The notes: generated by a model not told the origin, from the sequence alone. 41,359 bases of DNA from Desulfobacteraceae bacterium (GCA_011389515.1 JAABUA010000025.1:1-41359); one strand, 5' to 3'; shown: positions 1-7,040, counted from the stretch's first letter. Program-made: numbers and translations.

Positions 1-211
1 AGAAGCCGGCGCCGGCATAGAAGACATAGTGGAGCTGGTGACTTATCACACCTCCATGAAGGAAATTGGCAAATTTTTAAAAGTCAAAGCCGGGTTTATC
101 CCAGAGAATTTTCCGGCCTGGACAGCAGTGGGTGTAACCGAATTGGTGATGCCCGAGATTTTGTGCGAAATAAGAGCCACAGCGGTTCTCAGAAGCAGCA
201 CCGGCGCCTGA
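1..211 (+). CDS. RidA/YjgF-family enamine deaminase, 3' part only
   Basis: This is the last 69 codons of a RidA (YjgF/YER057c/UK114) family protein; the 5' part lies left of the window. The frame is open from base 2 to the TGA at 209-211. The visible stretch shows the family's C-terminal pattern: a V-x-Y-H-T segment, a helix with FLKVKAGFIPE, then FPAWTAVGVTEL and an LCEIRATAV strand. In typical RidA proteins an Arg in the IRATAV or VEIEA segment helps bind the 2-aminoacrylate-type substrate, and it is present here (EIRATAV). RidA proteins hydrolyse reactive enamines or imines released by PLP enzymes. Complete members are about 125-130 residues, so roughly half is visible. A fragment of an amino-acid racemase lies 700 bp downstream; RidA genes often sit beside amino-acid racemases and transporters, so the two may once have been neighbours. 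Family call is firm; the precise substrate is unknown. Confidence 0.8.
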   Translation, partial: EAGAGIEDIVELVTYHTSMKEIGKFLKVKAGFIPENFPAWTAVGVTELVMPEILCEIRATAVLRSSTGA

Positions 212-607
212 GCCGTTTGATGGTACAGGGCTTTTTGCCTTGTCTTTGAGATGTTTTTAATTTATGCAAAAATGCATACATTGACCATCGTATATCTGTA
301 AGGCCGAATCTGCGTGTTGGCCTTCCCACGGGCGAACATACATGTTCGCTCCCCACAGTGCCCTGTTCATAGGCAATACTTTACGGTTTTCGCCATCTCT
401 CCACTGCTTTTACAGGCCCAGGACAAAATCAGAAAGCAAGCTGAAGAAATCGGAAAATATCGAATCAAACGATTATGAAAGGATCAGGTGGATAACATCC
501 AAAAGCTGCGTGGATTTTGGAATTGAGCCGACGCCGATTTATTTTGGGAGGATCTTACTGCTTGCCTTGAATTGTCGGACCGGGATGAATGTTTCGCTTT
601 TCTGTGA
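212..607. other. Gene-free stretch with two short palindromes
   Basis: I see no convincing coding sequence between the RidA fragment and the IS3 relic. Two dyads are visible. AAGGCC at 300-305 pairs with GGCCTT at 319-324. GCGAACAT at 332-339 pairs with ATGTTCGC at 342-349 around a 2-nt centre. The second resembles a REP-like hairpin. No T-tract follows either, so neither is called a terminator. The left boundary of the IS3 relic is not recognisable as an inverted repeat. Confidence 0.5.
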
Positions 608-777
608 TAGCCCATGAAGACATCTATTTGAAGGACTATGAAACTGTAAGGGAGCTGACAGACGGGCTGAGGATGTATTTTGATTTTTACAACCACGAAC
701 GCCCTCATCAGCGTTTCGGAACTTACACTCCGGCCGAGGTTTACCGGGGGGATGATGCCTTGCAGGAGGCTGCATGA
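608..777 (+). pseudogene. IS3-family transposase (OrfB), C-terminal fragment
   Basis: Residues HEDIYLKDYETVRELTDG followed by a YFDFYNHERPHQ motif and TPAEVY are the hallmark C-terminal end of IS3-family OrfB transposases (rve_3 integrase core, the part around the last acidic residue of the DDE triad). Only about 56 residues remain; a complete OrfB is about 280. Upstream of roughly 608 the frame no longer resembles a transposase, and no OrfA or DD portion of the catalytic domain is found. The start codon at 589 is therefore an accident of the junction. It cannot encode an active enzyme. The downstream terminal sequence is retained up to about position 917. Confidence 0.8.
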
Positions 778-917
778 CCAGACTGGAGCATGTCAGGCCG
801 GCTTGTCCTCGCCTCGCTTTCGCTTCTTGTGGGCTCCACTCAGCGAGGGCAACCATACGCCGAGACGTAATACCTCTAATGAGTGTATAAACTGTCTTGA
901 CTTATGGATCCACCATA
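608..917 (+). mobile_element. Relic of an IS3-family insertion sequence (right end)
   Basis: The transposase fragment is followed by about 140 bp of non-coding sequence ending in ACTGTCTTGACTTATGGATC and then CACCATA (891-917), which has the look of an IS3-family terminal inverted repeat. Immediately after it, racemase-like coding sequence begins, so the right boundary is placed at about 917 by the change in coding content. No matching left inverted repeat was seen upstream of 608, so the left part has been lost by deletion. Confidence 0.55.
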
Positions 918-1055
918 GGATTTAGTAAACTTGGATTGCTCGGCACGAGGTTTACCATGGCATCGGATTTTTACGAGAAATCATTTGAATCCGCGGAAAT
1001 GGAGATTGTAGTTCCGGAGACAGCAGACCAGGAGTTGATTCACCACAGGCTATGA
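918..1055 (+). pseudogene. Aspartate/glutamate racemase fragment
   Basis: The frame from 918 to the stop at 1053-1055 encodes KLGLLGTRFTMASDFY, then a polar stretch, then EIVVPETADQELIHH. This matches from memory the segment of Asp/Glu/hydantoin racemase family proteins (YgeA/RacX type) that reads GLLGTRFTMxxDFY...VIVPDxxDREIVH. These racemases are about 230-250 residues and PLP-independent, using two cysteines as acid/base. Only about 45 residues are present. The N-terminal catalytic Cys domain is missing, cut off at the IS3 relic, and the C-terminal half with the second catalytic Cys (GCTE) is not found in any frame downstream. The ATG at 957 lies inside the domain and is not a real start. 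Confidence 0.7.
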
Positions 1056-1079
1056 ATAAAATATAAAATCATTATCGAT

Positions 1080-1930
1080 TGATCATGGCTTGGGGACGAA
1101 TCCAGTTTAGGCAATCACGATTGCAACGTTCCGGCTATCATGCCTCCCGATATATACCCCCCTCTGGATTGCACAATAGTGGCTACATGCCTCTCAGCGA
1201 CAACCCCTCCTGAAGTGCACATTGCCAATGATAGTCAATGCAATCAACCCCCAGGTCTTTGTATATTTCCACCCGTTTTTTAAAAGAGGCGATAAAGGCG
1301 TTACAATTGCTTTTTCCGCTTCACCACGATCAGCATCCGGGCCTCCTGCATGCCATTATGGTAGCTGCCACCGCATAGGATACCCCTTCCGGCCCCCGGA
1401 GAACGCCATGACGCTTCCCTATAAGGCAACGTGCCCCCCATCAAACTCCAAACCTCCCCTGGAAAACGACACAGGAGCCTCCAAGTGTATATTGTTTGAA
1501 TGATCGACGATATGCACAGACACTTTACGGCATAAAAAAATCCACCACCCACCGGATACTCCCTCCGGGGACGCACACACGATCCTGTTACTCCTGAAAA
1601 AACGCGTACAAATAATACTTTTCAGGGTCTGTATCGCCGCCACCAGCCAGGTTGATAAATGTAAACACCACACGGAAAAGCTTCTCCCAGTGCGCAGTCC
1701 ATCAAAACAAATGCTCACAAGGGCGTCCAGGAAGATGCGCACATCCTCATACTCCCCTGCCTAAATCGTCAACGGCTCTATATCGTCGTTTTCAACTACG
1801 GCCCGCTCCCGCCGGCCAGCGTCTTTCGTCGCTTTAACCCCACGAACACCCTCCCCCTGTCCGGTTGGCCGGTTGTTGGCCTCTTTTCCTATGGCCAAAA
1901 ATGTTTTTCCGATAGGTCGTTTATTCTTGT
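1080..1930 (-). pseudogene. Possible heavily frameshifted gene, identity unknown
   Basis: On the minus strand, protein-like segments occur one after another in changing frames with intervening stops. From upstream to downstream they are: RPIGKTFLAIGKEANNRPTG (about 1919-1860), EYEDVRIFLDALVSICFD (about 1755-1702), EKLFRVVFTFINLAGGGD then PEKYYLYAFFQE (about 1687-1590), KVSVHIVDHSNNIHLEAPVS (about 1529-1470), FIASFKKRVEIYKDLGVD (about 1297-1244) and RHVATIVQSRGGYISGG (about 1193-1143). I could not assign any to a family. The pattern suggests one or two genes eroded by indels rather than random sequence, but codon-level proof needs a frameshift-tolerant protein search. Confidence 0.3.
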
Positions 1931-1963
1931 TCCGGCCTCCTCACCCCGACCCCCAAAAGAGAC

Positions 1964-2333
1964 GGGACAGCATTTTTTTGATGTTAACACATTGTTTTTA
2001 CATTAAAAAACAAGTAGACCGGGACAGGGGCCCCCCGGGCTGTCCCGGGTGCTGTCCCATATTAACTATTTGTTTTTACTTTTAATAACTATCAAACGGG
2101 ACAGTGGGACAGCATTTTCAGGAAACACAAAAGAATATAAAACATTTTTTTATCTCCTACTCGATTAAGAATTACCGAAATAAAATGTTAAGGTCGTACC
2201 TAAAACTGCTGTCCCACTGTCCCATTAAGTATATATATATTATATAAATAATTAATATATATATATATATACTACAACGCCCACCGGGACAGAGCACCGG
2301 GACAGCACCGGGACAGCACTTTTTTGCTGTCCC
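1964..2333. repeat. Cluster of twelve GGGACAG motifs (iteron-like)
   Basis: GGGACAG occurs on the plus strand at 1964, 2021, 2098, 2106, 2286, 2299 and 2310. Its complement CTGTCCC occurs at 2040, 2052, 2209, 2217 and 2327. Twelve copies of a 7-mer in 370 bp is far above chance (about 0.05 expected for both strands at equal base frequencies). Several copies form perfect dyads: 2019-2027 with 2040-2048, and 2309-2318 with 2325-2334 around a 6-nt loop. Two tandem pairs with 8-bp spacing (2098/2106 and 2209/2217) are inverted to each other around about 100 bp. The cluster brackets a highly AT-rich stretch. Motif repeats beside an AT-rich tract are the layout of an iteron-type replication origin or a multi-site operator; this role is an inference. 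Confidence 0.75.
2229..2271. other. AT-only tract inside the GGGACAG cluster
   Basis: About 43 bp consist almost only of alternating T and A (TATATA runs at both ends and AATAATTAA in the middle). The tract lies between the inverted GGGACAG pair on its left and three closely spaced direct copies on its right. Such a tract would melt easily and could serve as a DNA-unwinding element if the surrounding motifs form an origin. It could equally be a simple-sequence expansion. Confidence 0.45.
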
Positions 2334-2519
2334 GTCCCCGCAGCCCCTTTTTGACCTTTGCGCCCCTTAAAAAGCCAGGAGGAAAAACAGGGTCGATTTG
2401 GTTAAAAAATCCCATACACACCATCATCATAGGGGGGCATCCCCCGATCCCGCAGTTTTGAATTCGCGCGCGCCGCGGACCGGGTTTTGCGCGCGTAAAC
2501 AGCCTGTCCTTTCCTTTTA

Positions 2520-2568
2520 GATCGGCCGCCATCTGGCCGAATCCAGGCGGCCGATCCTTTTTTATTTT
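2520..2568 (+). terminator. Rho-independent terminator, plus direction
   Basis: GATCGGCCGCC (2520-2530) and GGCGGCCGATC (2546-2556) form a perfect 11-bp GC-rich stem with a 15-nt loop, followed by CTTTTTTATTTT. The T-tract is on the plus strand, so it would stop transcripts coming from the GGGACAG region toward the resolvase gene. The resolvase stop codon (2562-2564) lies in the T-tract. On the minus strand no T-tract follows the stem. Confidence 0.65.
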
Positions 2569-3239
2569 ATACCCCGCTGCCGCATCCAGTTGGCCAGGTT
2601 TTGTGGCGTCGTGCCCACCTTCCCGGCGATGAATGTTTTGGTTGAGCCCACCGCACGCAGCTGGCGGATCTCCCCTTCAAACGGATCGAGCTTTGATTTT
2701 CCTGGACCAGCCGGGCGCCCCAGTTTTATCCCGGCGGCGCTCTTGGCGGATAGCGCCTCTTTGGTCCGCTCACTGATAAGATCACGCTCGACCTCGGCCA
2801 TCATGGCCATGACCGTGACAATGATCTTGCTTTGAATGTTATCGGACAATTCCCAGCCGCCTTTCACCGCATAAATACATGCACCGGCAGCCCTGGCAAT
2901 ACTGATGATCTCCAGGATCTCCAGAGTGGACCGCCCCAACCTTGAAAGCTCCGGTACAATGAGCCGATCCCCTGGCTGCAACCCTTCCACAACCGGACCC
3001 AGTTGCCTTTCCCGCCATGGCTTTTTCCCGGAAACCTTTTCCGATACGAATTCAACGCGGCCAAAGCCACGGTCCATGGCAAACTGTAAGATATCCGCCC
3101 GGAACTTATCCGTATCCTGGTCCGCTGTGGAAACCCGAAGATACCCGATCACCTGGCCCACAGCCATACCGGCGCCGGGACCATCATCCCGGTCCGGCTG
3201 CGCCCTGGCCGACCCCTTTTTTTTACCCGCTGTTGGCAT
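2562..3239 (-). CDS. Serine recombinase (resolvase/invertase family)
   Basis: A 225-residue small serine recombinase. The catalytic domain begins with VIGYLRVSTADQ, with the nucleophile at Ser37, and contains the family's LIVPELSRLGRS segment and the ERDLISERTKEAL helix that leads into the DNA-binding end. A GRPAGPGKSKLDP linker is followed by a C-terminal helix-turn-helix (TKTFIAGKVGTTPQNLANWM). These enzymes resolve cointegrates or invert DNA at paired crossover sites. The start at 3239 is preceded by GGGAGGAG with good spacing, so the unusual basic first 25 residues are probably translated; Met25 is the alternative. All catalytic residues I can check (Ser37, the Arg of SRLGR, ERxxxxERT) are intact. 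It is the only apparently intact recombinase gene near the GGGACAG cluster and fits a plasmid or integrative-element origin of this region. Confidence 0.88.
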   Translation of the reverse strand: MPTAGKKKGSARAQPDRDDGPGAGMAVGQVIGYLRVSTADQDTDKFRADILQFAMDRGFGRVEFVSEKVSGKKPWRERQLGPVVEGLQPGDRLIVPELSRLGRSTLEILEIISIARAAGACIYAVKGGWELSDNIQSKIIVTVMAMMAEVERDLISERTKEALSAKSAAGIKLGRPAGPGKSKLDPFEGEIRQLRAVGSTKTFIAGKVGTTPQNLANWMRQRGIK

Positions 3240-3261
3240 TGTCTCCTCCCTGGTTTCGTCA

Positions 3262-3313
3262 AAATCAAATGAAAGTAAATAAAATAAAACGAAAACCTAT
3301 TATTTTGTAATTT
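3262..3313. repeat. AT-rich direct repeat, copy 1 (resolvase leader)
   Basis: This block carries, in order, AAATCAAATGAAA (3262-3274), TAAAATAAAA (3280-3289), AAACCT (3293-3298) and TTGTAATTT (3305-3313). The same four words occur in the same order and orientation in copy 2 at 4017-4060, with small spacing differences. Copy 1 lies between the resolvase promoter and its start codon, the place where resolvases often have their res sites. Confidence 0.55.
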
Positions 3314-3332
3314 TTCGGTTATTGAAAGTCAA
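3304..3332 (-). promoter_or_regulatory. Putative sigma70-type promoter of the resolvase gene
   Basis: On the minus strand TTGACT (complement of 3327-3332) and TACAAA (complement of 3304-3309) are separated by exactly 17 bp, 65 bp upstream of the resolvase start. The promoter sits beside the AT-rich block that is repeated at 4017-4060. Confidence 0.4.
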
Positions 3333-4369
3333 CCGTTTTCTATTGATTTTTAATACTAAGATAAACGATCATTTTAACGGTATATTATTTAAAACGAAAA
3401 ATACCTTTTCATTTTACCTCGACCCTTTGAGCACTGCCGCCGGGGACCACCCCGCCCCAGTCCCGGTCCGCACCCTAGATGTGCCCTGGCTGGTACACGT
3501 GCGCAGGCCTTTTGCACCAAAAACTGCGCAATCTCCCCTGCGCTTGCTCAAATCCGCCGGAAATCCATACCTGGTGTGCATTTGATCACCACCAGGGAGC
3601 ACAAGTAACAAATACGCCAAAAGGTTATTTATTTTTATTTGGAATGATTTGTGCTTTTTTCTTTCGAATTTTATATTTCAAATAAGGGTAAAGGGGTTTT
3701 ATTGGTCCTCAGGAGCGGCGGCGGGAAGGCATGTGGAATAAAGGTTTGAGGATTAAATCAAGATCGATGTATTTTTCTATTGGCACCTTAACACCACGCG
3801 GACATGGAGAGGGGTAAGGGCAGCGGCCCCAGCGAGTATAACAAAAAAACGCCTCTCTGGCTGTAGGGGACTGAAAGGAACCGGCGTCACACTAGATTAC
3901 GAAGTGTGCAGTGGCGATGAAAGCGGGATAAAAAACGGTAACAGCAAACAATTACAAGGGCTCGGGAAAACCCAGATCCTTGTGTTTGTTTGCGCCCTGG
4001 AAACCAGAGTAAAACGAAATCAAATGAAATAAAATAAAAACCTGTTTTAAATTGTAATTTAAATGATTAAAAGATACCCGTTTTTTTTTGTTTTTTGGAC
4101 TTTTTTTCAGGGTTTTCATGCACCTGCAGGACCTTCCCATGAATAATATAACCGCCTCATCTTGGTGTGTCGCATACGATTGTAAACCCCGTGCTCCAGG
4201 CAGGATAAAAACAACCAACCCATCATCCTGCCAAAACATTCGAGCCAGACTGGGACATAAAAATTGAAGCGATTCTGCAAAAGGATCCATGCCCCACCAC
4301 TTTTTTAAAGCATTATATATAACGACAAATATAATTGCGAATAAATTGATCTTGTGTTATGCTTAATGC
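3333..4369. other. Gene-poor stretch between resolvase and IS630 relic
   Basis: Apart from AT-rich repeat copy 2, this kilobase has no gene I can support. Short minus-strand frames at 3414-3620 and 3952-4290 share a vague hydrophobic V/L-V/L-L-P-G start, but no recognisable family, no clear ribosome site, and the second runs through the AT-rich repeat. Base composition swings from GC-rich (3420-3560) to very AT-rich (3600-3680, 4010-4110), typical of patchwork mobile DNA. Confidence 0.4.
4017..4060. repeat. AT-rich direct repeat, copy 2
   Basis: It contains AAATCAAATGAAA (4017-4029), TAAAATAAAA (4030-4039), AAACCT (4038-4043) and TTGTAATTT (4052-4060), matching the leader of the resolvase gene 755 bp to the left. 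No resolvase-like gene follows this copy. Either an upstream region was duplicated, or the two blocks are paired recombination sites. Confidence 0.55.
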
Positions 4370-4837
4370 ATGAAACAACTAAACATATCAGACGCAGAAA
4401 CAATGGTCCTTGCGCTTCAGGACGAGATCCGGAGATCTCAGGAAGCGCGATACGATCACCGACTTCATGCGATTCTTTTGGTCGCCCAGGGATTATCTTG
4501 CCCTGACGCTGCCAGACTCCTTGGTGATTCAACGCGCACCGTTCAATACTGGGTAAATCGTTTTGAAGAAATGGGCTTTGCCGGCCTTGCAGATTCTGAC
4601 CGCCCAGGCAGGACCAAAAAATTGACCGAATACCATATTGAAGAAATCAATAATGCTTTGCGCCGGTCACCTCGCGAGTTTAATCTCACTACAAACACAT
4701 GGAACGGAAAAGCTTTATCAGAGTTCATTAAAAACCAGTTCAACGTTGAATTCAGTGTGCGCCAATGTCAGCGACTATTTCGCCAACTTGGCTTCCGCTT
4801 CCGAAAGCCACGCCCGGTAATTGCGAAAAGCGGATAA
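4370..4837 (+). pseudogene. IS630-type transposase, N-terminal part, truncated
   Basis: The 155-residue product is the DNA-binding half of an IS630-family transposase. It has a first helix-turn-helix around residues 40-65 (LSCPDAARLLGDSTRTVQYW), the GFAGLADSDRPGR linker, and a second winged-helix domain ending RQLGFRFRKPRPVIAK. Complete transposases continue with a DDE domain beginning 'ADPxxQxxHKK'. Here the frame ends at KSG-stop, but shifting by one base at the AAAA run (4826-4829) reads ADKDLQIAHKK (4830-4862), the expected continuation, before a stop. So the gene carries a one-base frameshift and was then cut off; the DDE catalytic domain is absent. It may still make a DNA-binding peptide. 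No IS inverted repeats were identified. Confidence 0.75.
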
Positions 4838-4865
4838 AGATTTGCAAATTGCGCATAAAAAATAA

Positions 4866-5640
4866 TGCGCAATTAATTAAGTCGTTAATTTATAATAATC
4901 ACAAAAACAAAGGTCCTTATTTTTCATTACAATTTTTTAAACAAATTAATCTCTTTTGTTAAAAATTCTATTTTTATAATAAGTCGATGATAGGCTATTG
5001 CCGGATATTTTTTTCTTTCCGTGATTTTTTTAATTATGATTTAATCCTAATTAGATTGTCCTAATTAGGATTTAATCCTAATTAAATAGCTGTTAAATAG
5101 CTGTACGAATAATGATTTAATCCTAATTAACGATTTTTTATTATGACTCAATCCTAATTAAATTTGCCTATTTAGGATTTAATCCTAATTAAATTTTTTA
5201 ATTATGATTTTGATTGACAGCTTTATTATTAAAATACCATAAAATCTATGACAATTTAATAACCACAAGAAAAGAAGCTTCTTGTCCTACATAAAAAGCT
5301 ACATAAAAAAAGTTTTTGCGATGGTGGTGTAGAATCGCCCCTATAACACCTGTCGGGATTATATCTGGCGAGCCAACAAAATGAGCTACTGCAAAACAAC
5401 TGGCCCAATTGAACGATTCTGGCCCGTTTATATTGATGGAGAGCGATAAGGGGTCTTTGGCTCGGATTAAAGAATAATATGTGTGGATCTTTAATTGAAG
5501 AAGAAGAATATATACAGGCATTCGCATGAAAACCTTTGGAATGATTATACGAGAGTAAGAGATCCGTTTCTATAAGGGAAAAAATGACTATCTGGCAAAT
5601 AATTTTTGCAAATTACAAAATGAACCTATAGGATCAATCT
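4866..5640. other. AT-rich gene-free region upstream of the integrase
   Basis: This stretch is strongly AT-rich at 4866-5260 and contains the palindrome array (5031-5208). Just right of the array is a possible promoter, TTGACA at 5214-5219 with weak -10 candidates near 5235-5245. From 5260 to 5640 I find no supported gene; a 93-codon minus-strand frame (5246-5527) has no family resemblance. Many integrative elements carry regulatory and recombinase arm sites directly upstream of the integrase. Confidence 0.45.
5031..5208. repeat. Array of 23-bp palindromes phased at about 31 bp
   Basis: Five complete units and one half unit occur. Each has a right arm ATCCTAATTA, identical in all five, and a left arm related to TAATTAGGAT around a 3-nt centre (TTA, once TCA). 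Units are at 5031-5053, 5062-5084 (perfect palindrome), 5107-5129, 5138-5160 and 5169-5191, with a left half-site at 5199-5208. Start-to-start steps are 31, 45, 31, 31 and 30 bp. Thirty-one bp is close to three helical turns, so most sites face the same side of the DNA. The longer step contains a tandem 11-bp word (AAATAGCTGT plus one base, 5084-5105). This is a designed-looking multi-site binding region for a dimeric protein. It lies 433 bp upstream of the integrase start. Confidence 0.85.
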
Positions 5641-6708
5641 ATGAAGCTGCGAAACAGAAATGGCCACTGGTATATCTGGCACTCCCGATCCGAATGTCCG
5701 CCGAACGGTAAGCTTGTATCTGTCAAATCGATCATTGGAAAACAGGTCACAAAGCGAGAGGCTGATGAATTCTTTCGAATCTACAAACAGGAAAATCAGC
5801 GGCAGCGATTTGCCAGTATTTTGACCGTCATCAATGACAAGCTATCCCTATCGGAGCTTTCTGAAAAATACATATCCGGGGAGCGTGCAGATTTGGCATT
5901 GGATACACTGCGTATGGACGGAAAGGCAATTCGTGGACTTATTGAATCTGTTGGGGATAAAAAAATTAATGCGATCAGGAAGGATGACCTGGTCACCATG
6001 AAAAACGATTGCCTGGCGCGTGGTCTGTCTCCTGCGTCTGTAAAATCCTACTTCCGACACTTAAAGGCTGCTTTTACCTGGGCTGTCAAAAACCAATTCA
6101 TCACTGCCCCTCCTGAGTTTCCACAGGTTAAAGCACCCCAGCCTTTACCGCAAATAATTCCGAACCACCATTTGGCGGCCATAATGGCTTATGCCAAAAA
6201 GCATAGCCCTGAAGTCTGGCGATACGCGCATTTTGCGCTCCACACTGGCTGCCGTATCACCGAAGTGCGCAATTTACATTGGCAGCATTTACAGGTCTAC
6301 GCTCAACCATCTCCCACCGGCATTGTCGGCCGCGCTCTCCTCACTGGAAAAGGGGACAAGCAAAGAACCGTCCCTTTATTACCTGAAGCGATGGAAGCCG
6401 CCGGCGAAAAAAAAGACGTCGGACCGGTTTTTGTTCAATGGTTGGTTGGGACCACCAGCAGACGCTTCAAGGAATGTGTTCGAAAAGCGGCTTTGAATTT
6501 TGAGAACAAAGAAGATTTTGAGGCTTACCATTTTCATTGCCTGCGGCATACGGCCGCAACCAGCATGCTTGAAAAAGGTTTAAAAATTGAAACCATCCAA
6601 AAAATCCTGGGCCACACCAACCTTTCCACTACGCAGATATATGCCCATGTTCTTGATGATTTTATCGAAGAAGAAATGGGGAAAATGATTTCTGCAGACA
6701 AATTGTAG
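5641..6708 (+). CDS. Tyrosine recombinase / integrase
   Basis: A 355-residue phage-type integrase. An N-terminal arm-binding part is followed by a SAM-like core-binding domain (about residues 68-160) and the catalytic domain (about 175-345). The catalytic set is complete: Arg205 (HTGCRITEVR), Lys240 or Lys237 in the beta-hairpin, His299 and Arg302 (HCLRHT), His325 (LGHTNLSTT) and nucleophile Tyr334. The start follows an AGGAT ribosome site. The gene points at the tRNA 3' end 60 bp downstream, the usual layout for elements that insert into tRNA genes. It would catalyse integration and excision between attP and the tRNA. No excisionase gene is recognisable, though the palindrome array upstream could be bound by such a factor. 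The enzyme looks functional even though the element around it is decayed. Confidence 0.92.
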   Translation: MKLRNRNGHWYIWHSRSECPPNGKLVSVKSIIGKQVTKREADEFFRIYKQENQRQRFASILTVINDKLSLSELSEKYISGERADLALDTLRMDGKAIRGLIESVGDKKINAIRKDDLVTMKNDCLARGLSPASVKSYFRHLKAAFTWAVKNQFITAPPEFPQVKAPQPLPQIIPNHHLAAIMAYAKKHSPEVWRYAHFALHTGCRITEVRNLHWQHLQVYAQPSPTGIVGRALLTGKGDKQRTVPLLPEAMEAAGEKKDVGPVFVQWLVGTTSRRFKECVRKAALNFENKEDFEAYHFHCLRHTAATSMLEKGLKIETIQKILGHTNLSTTQIYAHVLDDFIEEEMGKMISADKL

Positions 6709-6768
6709 ACAAAACGTCATAAAAACTCCATTTTTGGGGATTTGCCAGTTTACTGAAAATCACCGTGT

Positions 6769-6796
6769 CGGCAGTTCAATTCTGTCCCTCGGCACC
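6769..6796 (+). other. tRNA 3'-end fragment (Leu-like), attachment site
   Basis: GGCAG-TTCAATT-CTGTC forms a perfect T-arm (6769-6785), followed by the acceptor 3' strand CCTCGGC (6786-6792), discriminator A and an encoded CCA (6794-6796). The matching 5' acceptor would be GCCGAGG, typical of bacterial tRNA-Leu; none lies in the preceding 100 bases, so the tRNA is not complete. A tRNA 3' end next to an integrase gene is the signature of an att site. The intact tRNA should be at the other end of the element, outside this window or lost. Confidence 0.65.
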
Positions 6797-6813
6797 AGCC
6801 AAATCAATAAGTT

Positions 6814-6848
6814 AAGGCGGCCCCAAAAAGGTCGCCTTTTCTTTTTTT
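6814..6848 (+). terminator. Rho-independent terminator after the tRNA fragment
   Basis: AGGCGGCC (6814-6821) pairs with GGTCGCCT (6829-6836, one wobble) around CCAAAAA, followed by TTTCTTTTTTTT. It lies 18 bp beyond the CCA of the tRNA fragment and was probably the terminator of the original tRNA gene. Confidence 0.75.
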
Positions 6849-7040
6849 TGGGCCAGAGTAAATTTACATGCAGAAAATATGCGTAATATGTATAATTCAA
6901 TTGACGGATCCGATTTCAGAGGCAATTATTAACTAAAGAGGAATGATTTTATTATCCAGTCGAAAAGGATGCTGCTCACGTAAATAAAACCGGAAAACGA
7001 TTTTAGCAGGTATTTTTTTAATGAAAAAAGGAGATCTGCT

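Noticed and set aside
332-349. LexA-type operator (GAAC...GTTC)
   Set aside because: The spacing is 6 nt between half-sites instead of 4 for the Gram-positive type box, and no SOS-type gene follows; more likely a REP-like dyad.
2272-2532. 86-codon minus-strand gene downstream of the resolvase
   Set aside because: Its second half is only translated GGGACAG repeats and the AT tract edge, its start lies in a terminator stem, and no family is recognisable.
3414-3620. 68-codon minus-strand gene
   Set aside because: Composition follows local GC-rich sequence; no family resemblance or ribosome site; only a vague likeness to the 3952-4290 frame.
3780-3960. Structured RNA or group II intron end
   Set aside because: Some short pairings are visible, but there is no GUGYG boundary, no domain V hairpin and no reverse transcriptase.
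3952-4290. 112-codon minus-strand gene
   Set aside because: It reads through the AT-rich repeat and a poly-A region, lacks a ribosome site and resembles no family.
5031-5208. CRISPR array
   Set aside because: Units are palindromic 23-mers with spacers of only 7-22 bp, AT-rich and partly alike; no cas genes. Not a CRISPR.
5246-5527. 93-codon minus-strand gene beside the palindrome array
   Set aside because: No recognisable domain or ribosome site; hydrophobic patches can arise from the AT-rich sequence.
6700-6796. Complete tRNA gene after the integrase
   Set aside because: Only the T-arm, acceptor 3' strand and CCA are present; no matching 5' acceptor GCCGAGG, D-arm or anticodon arm upstream.
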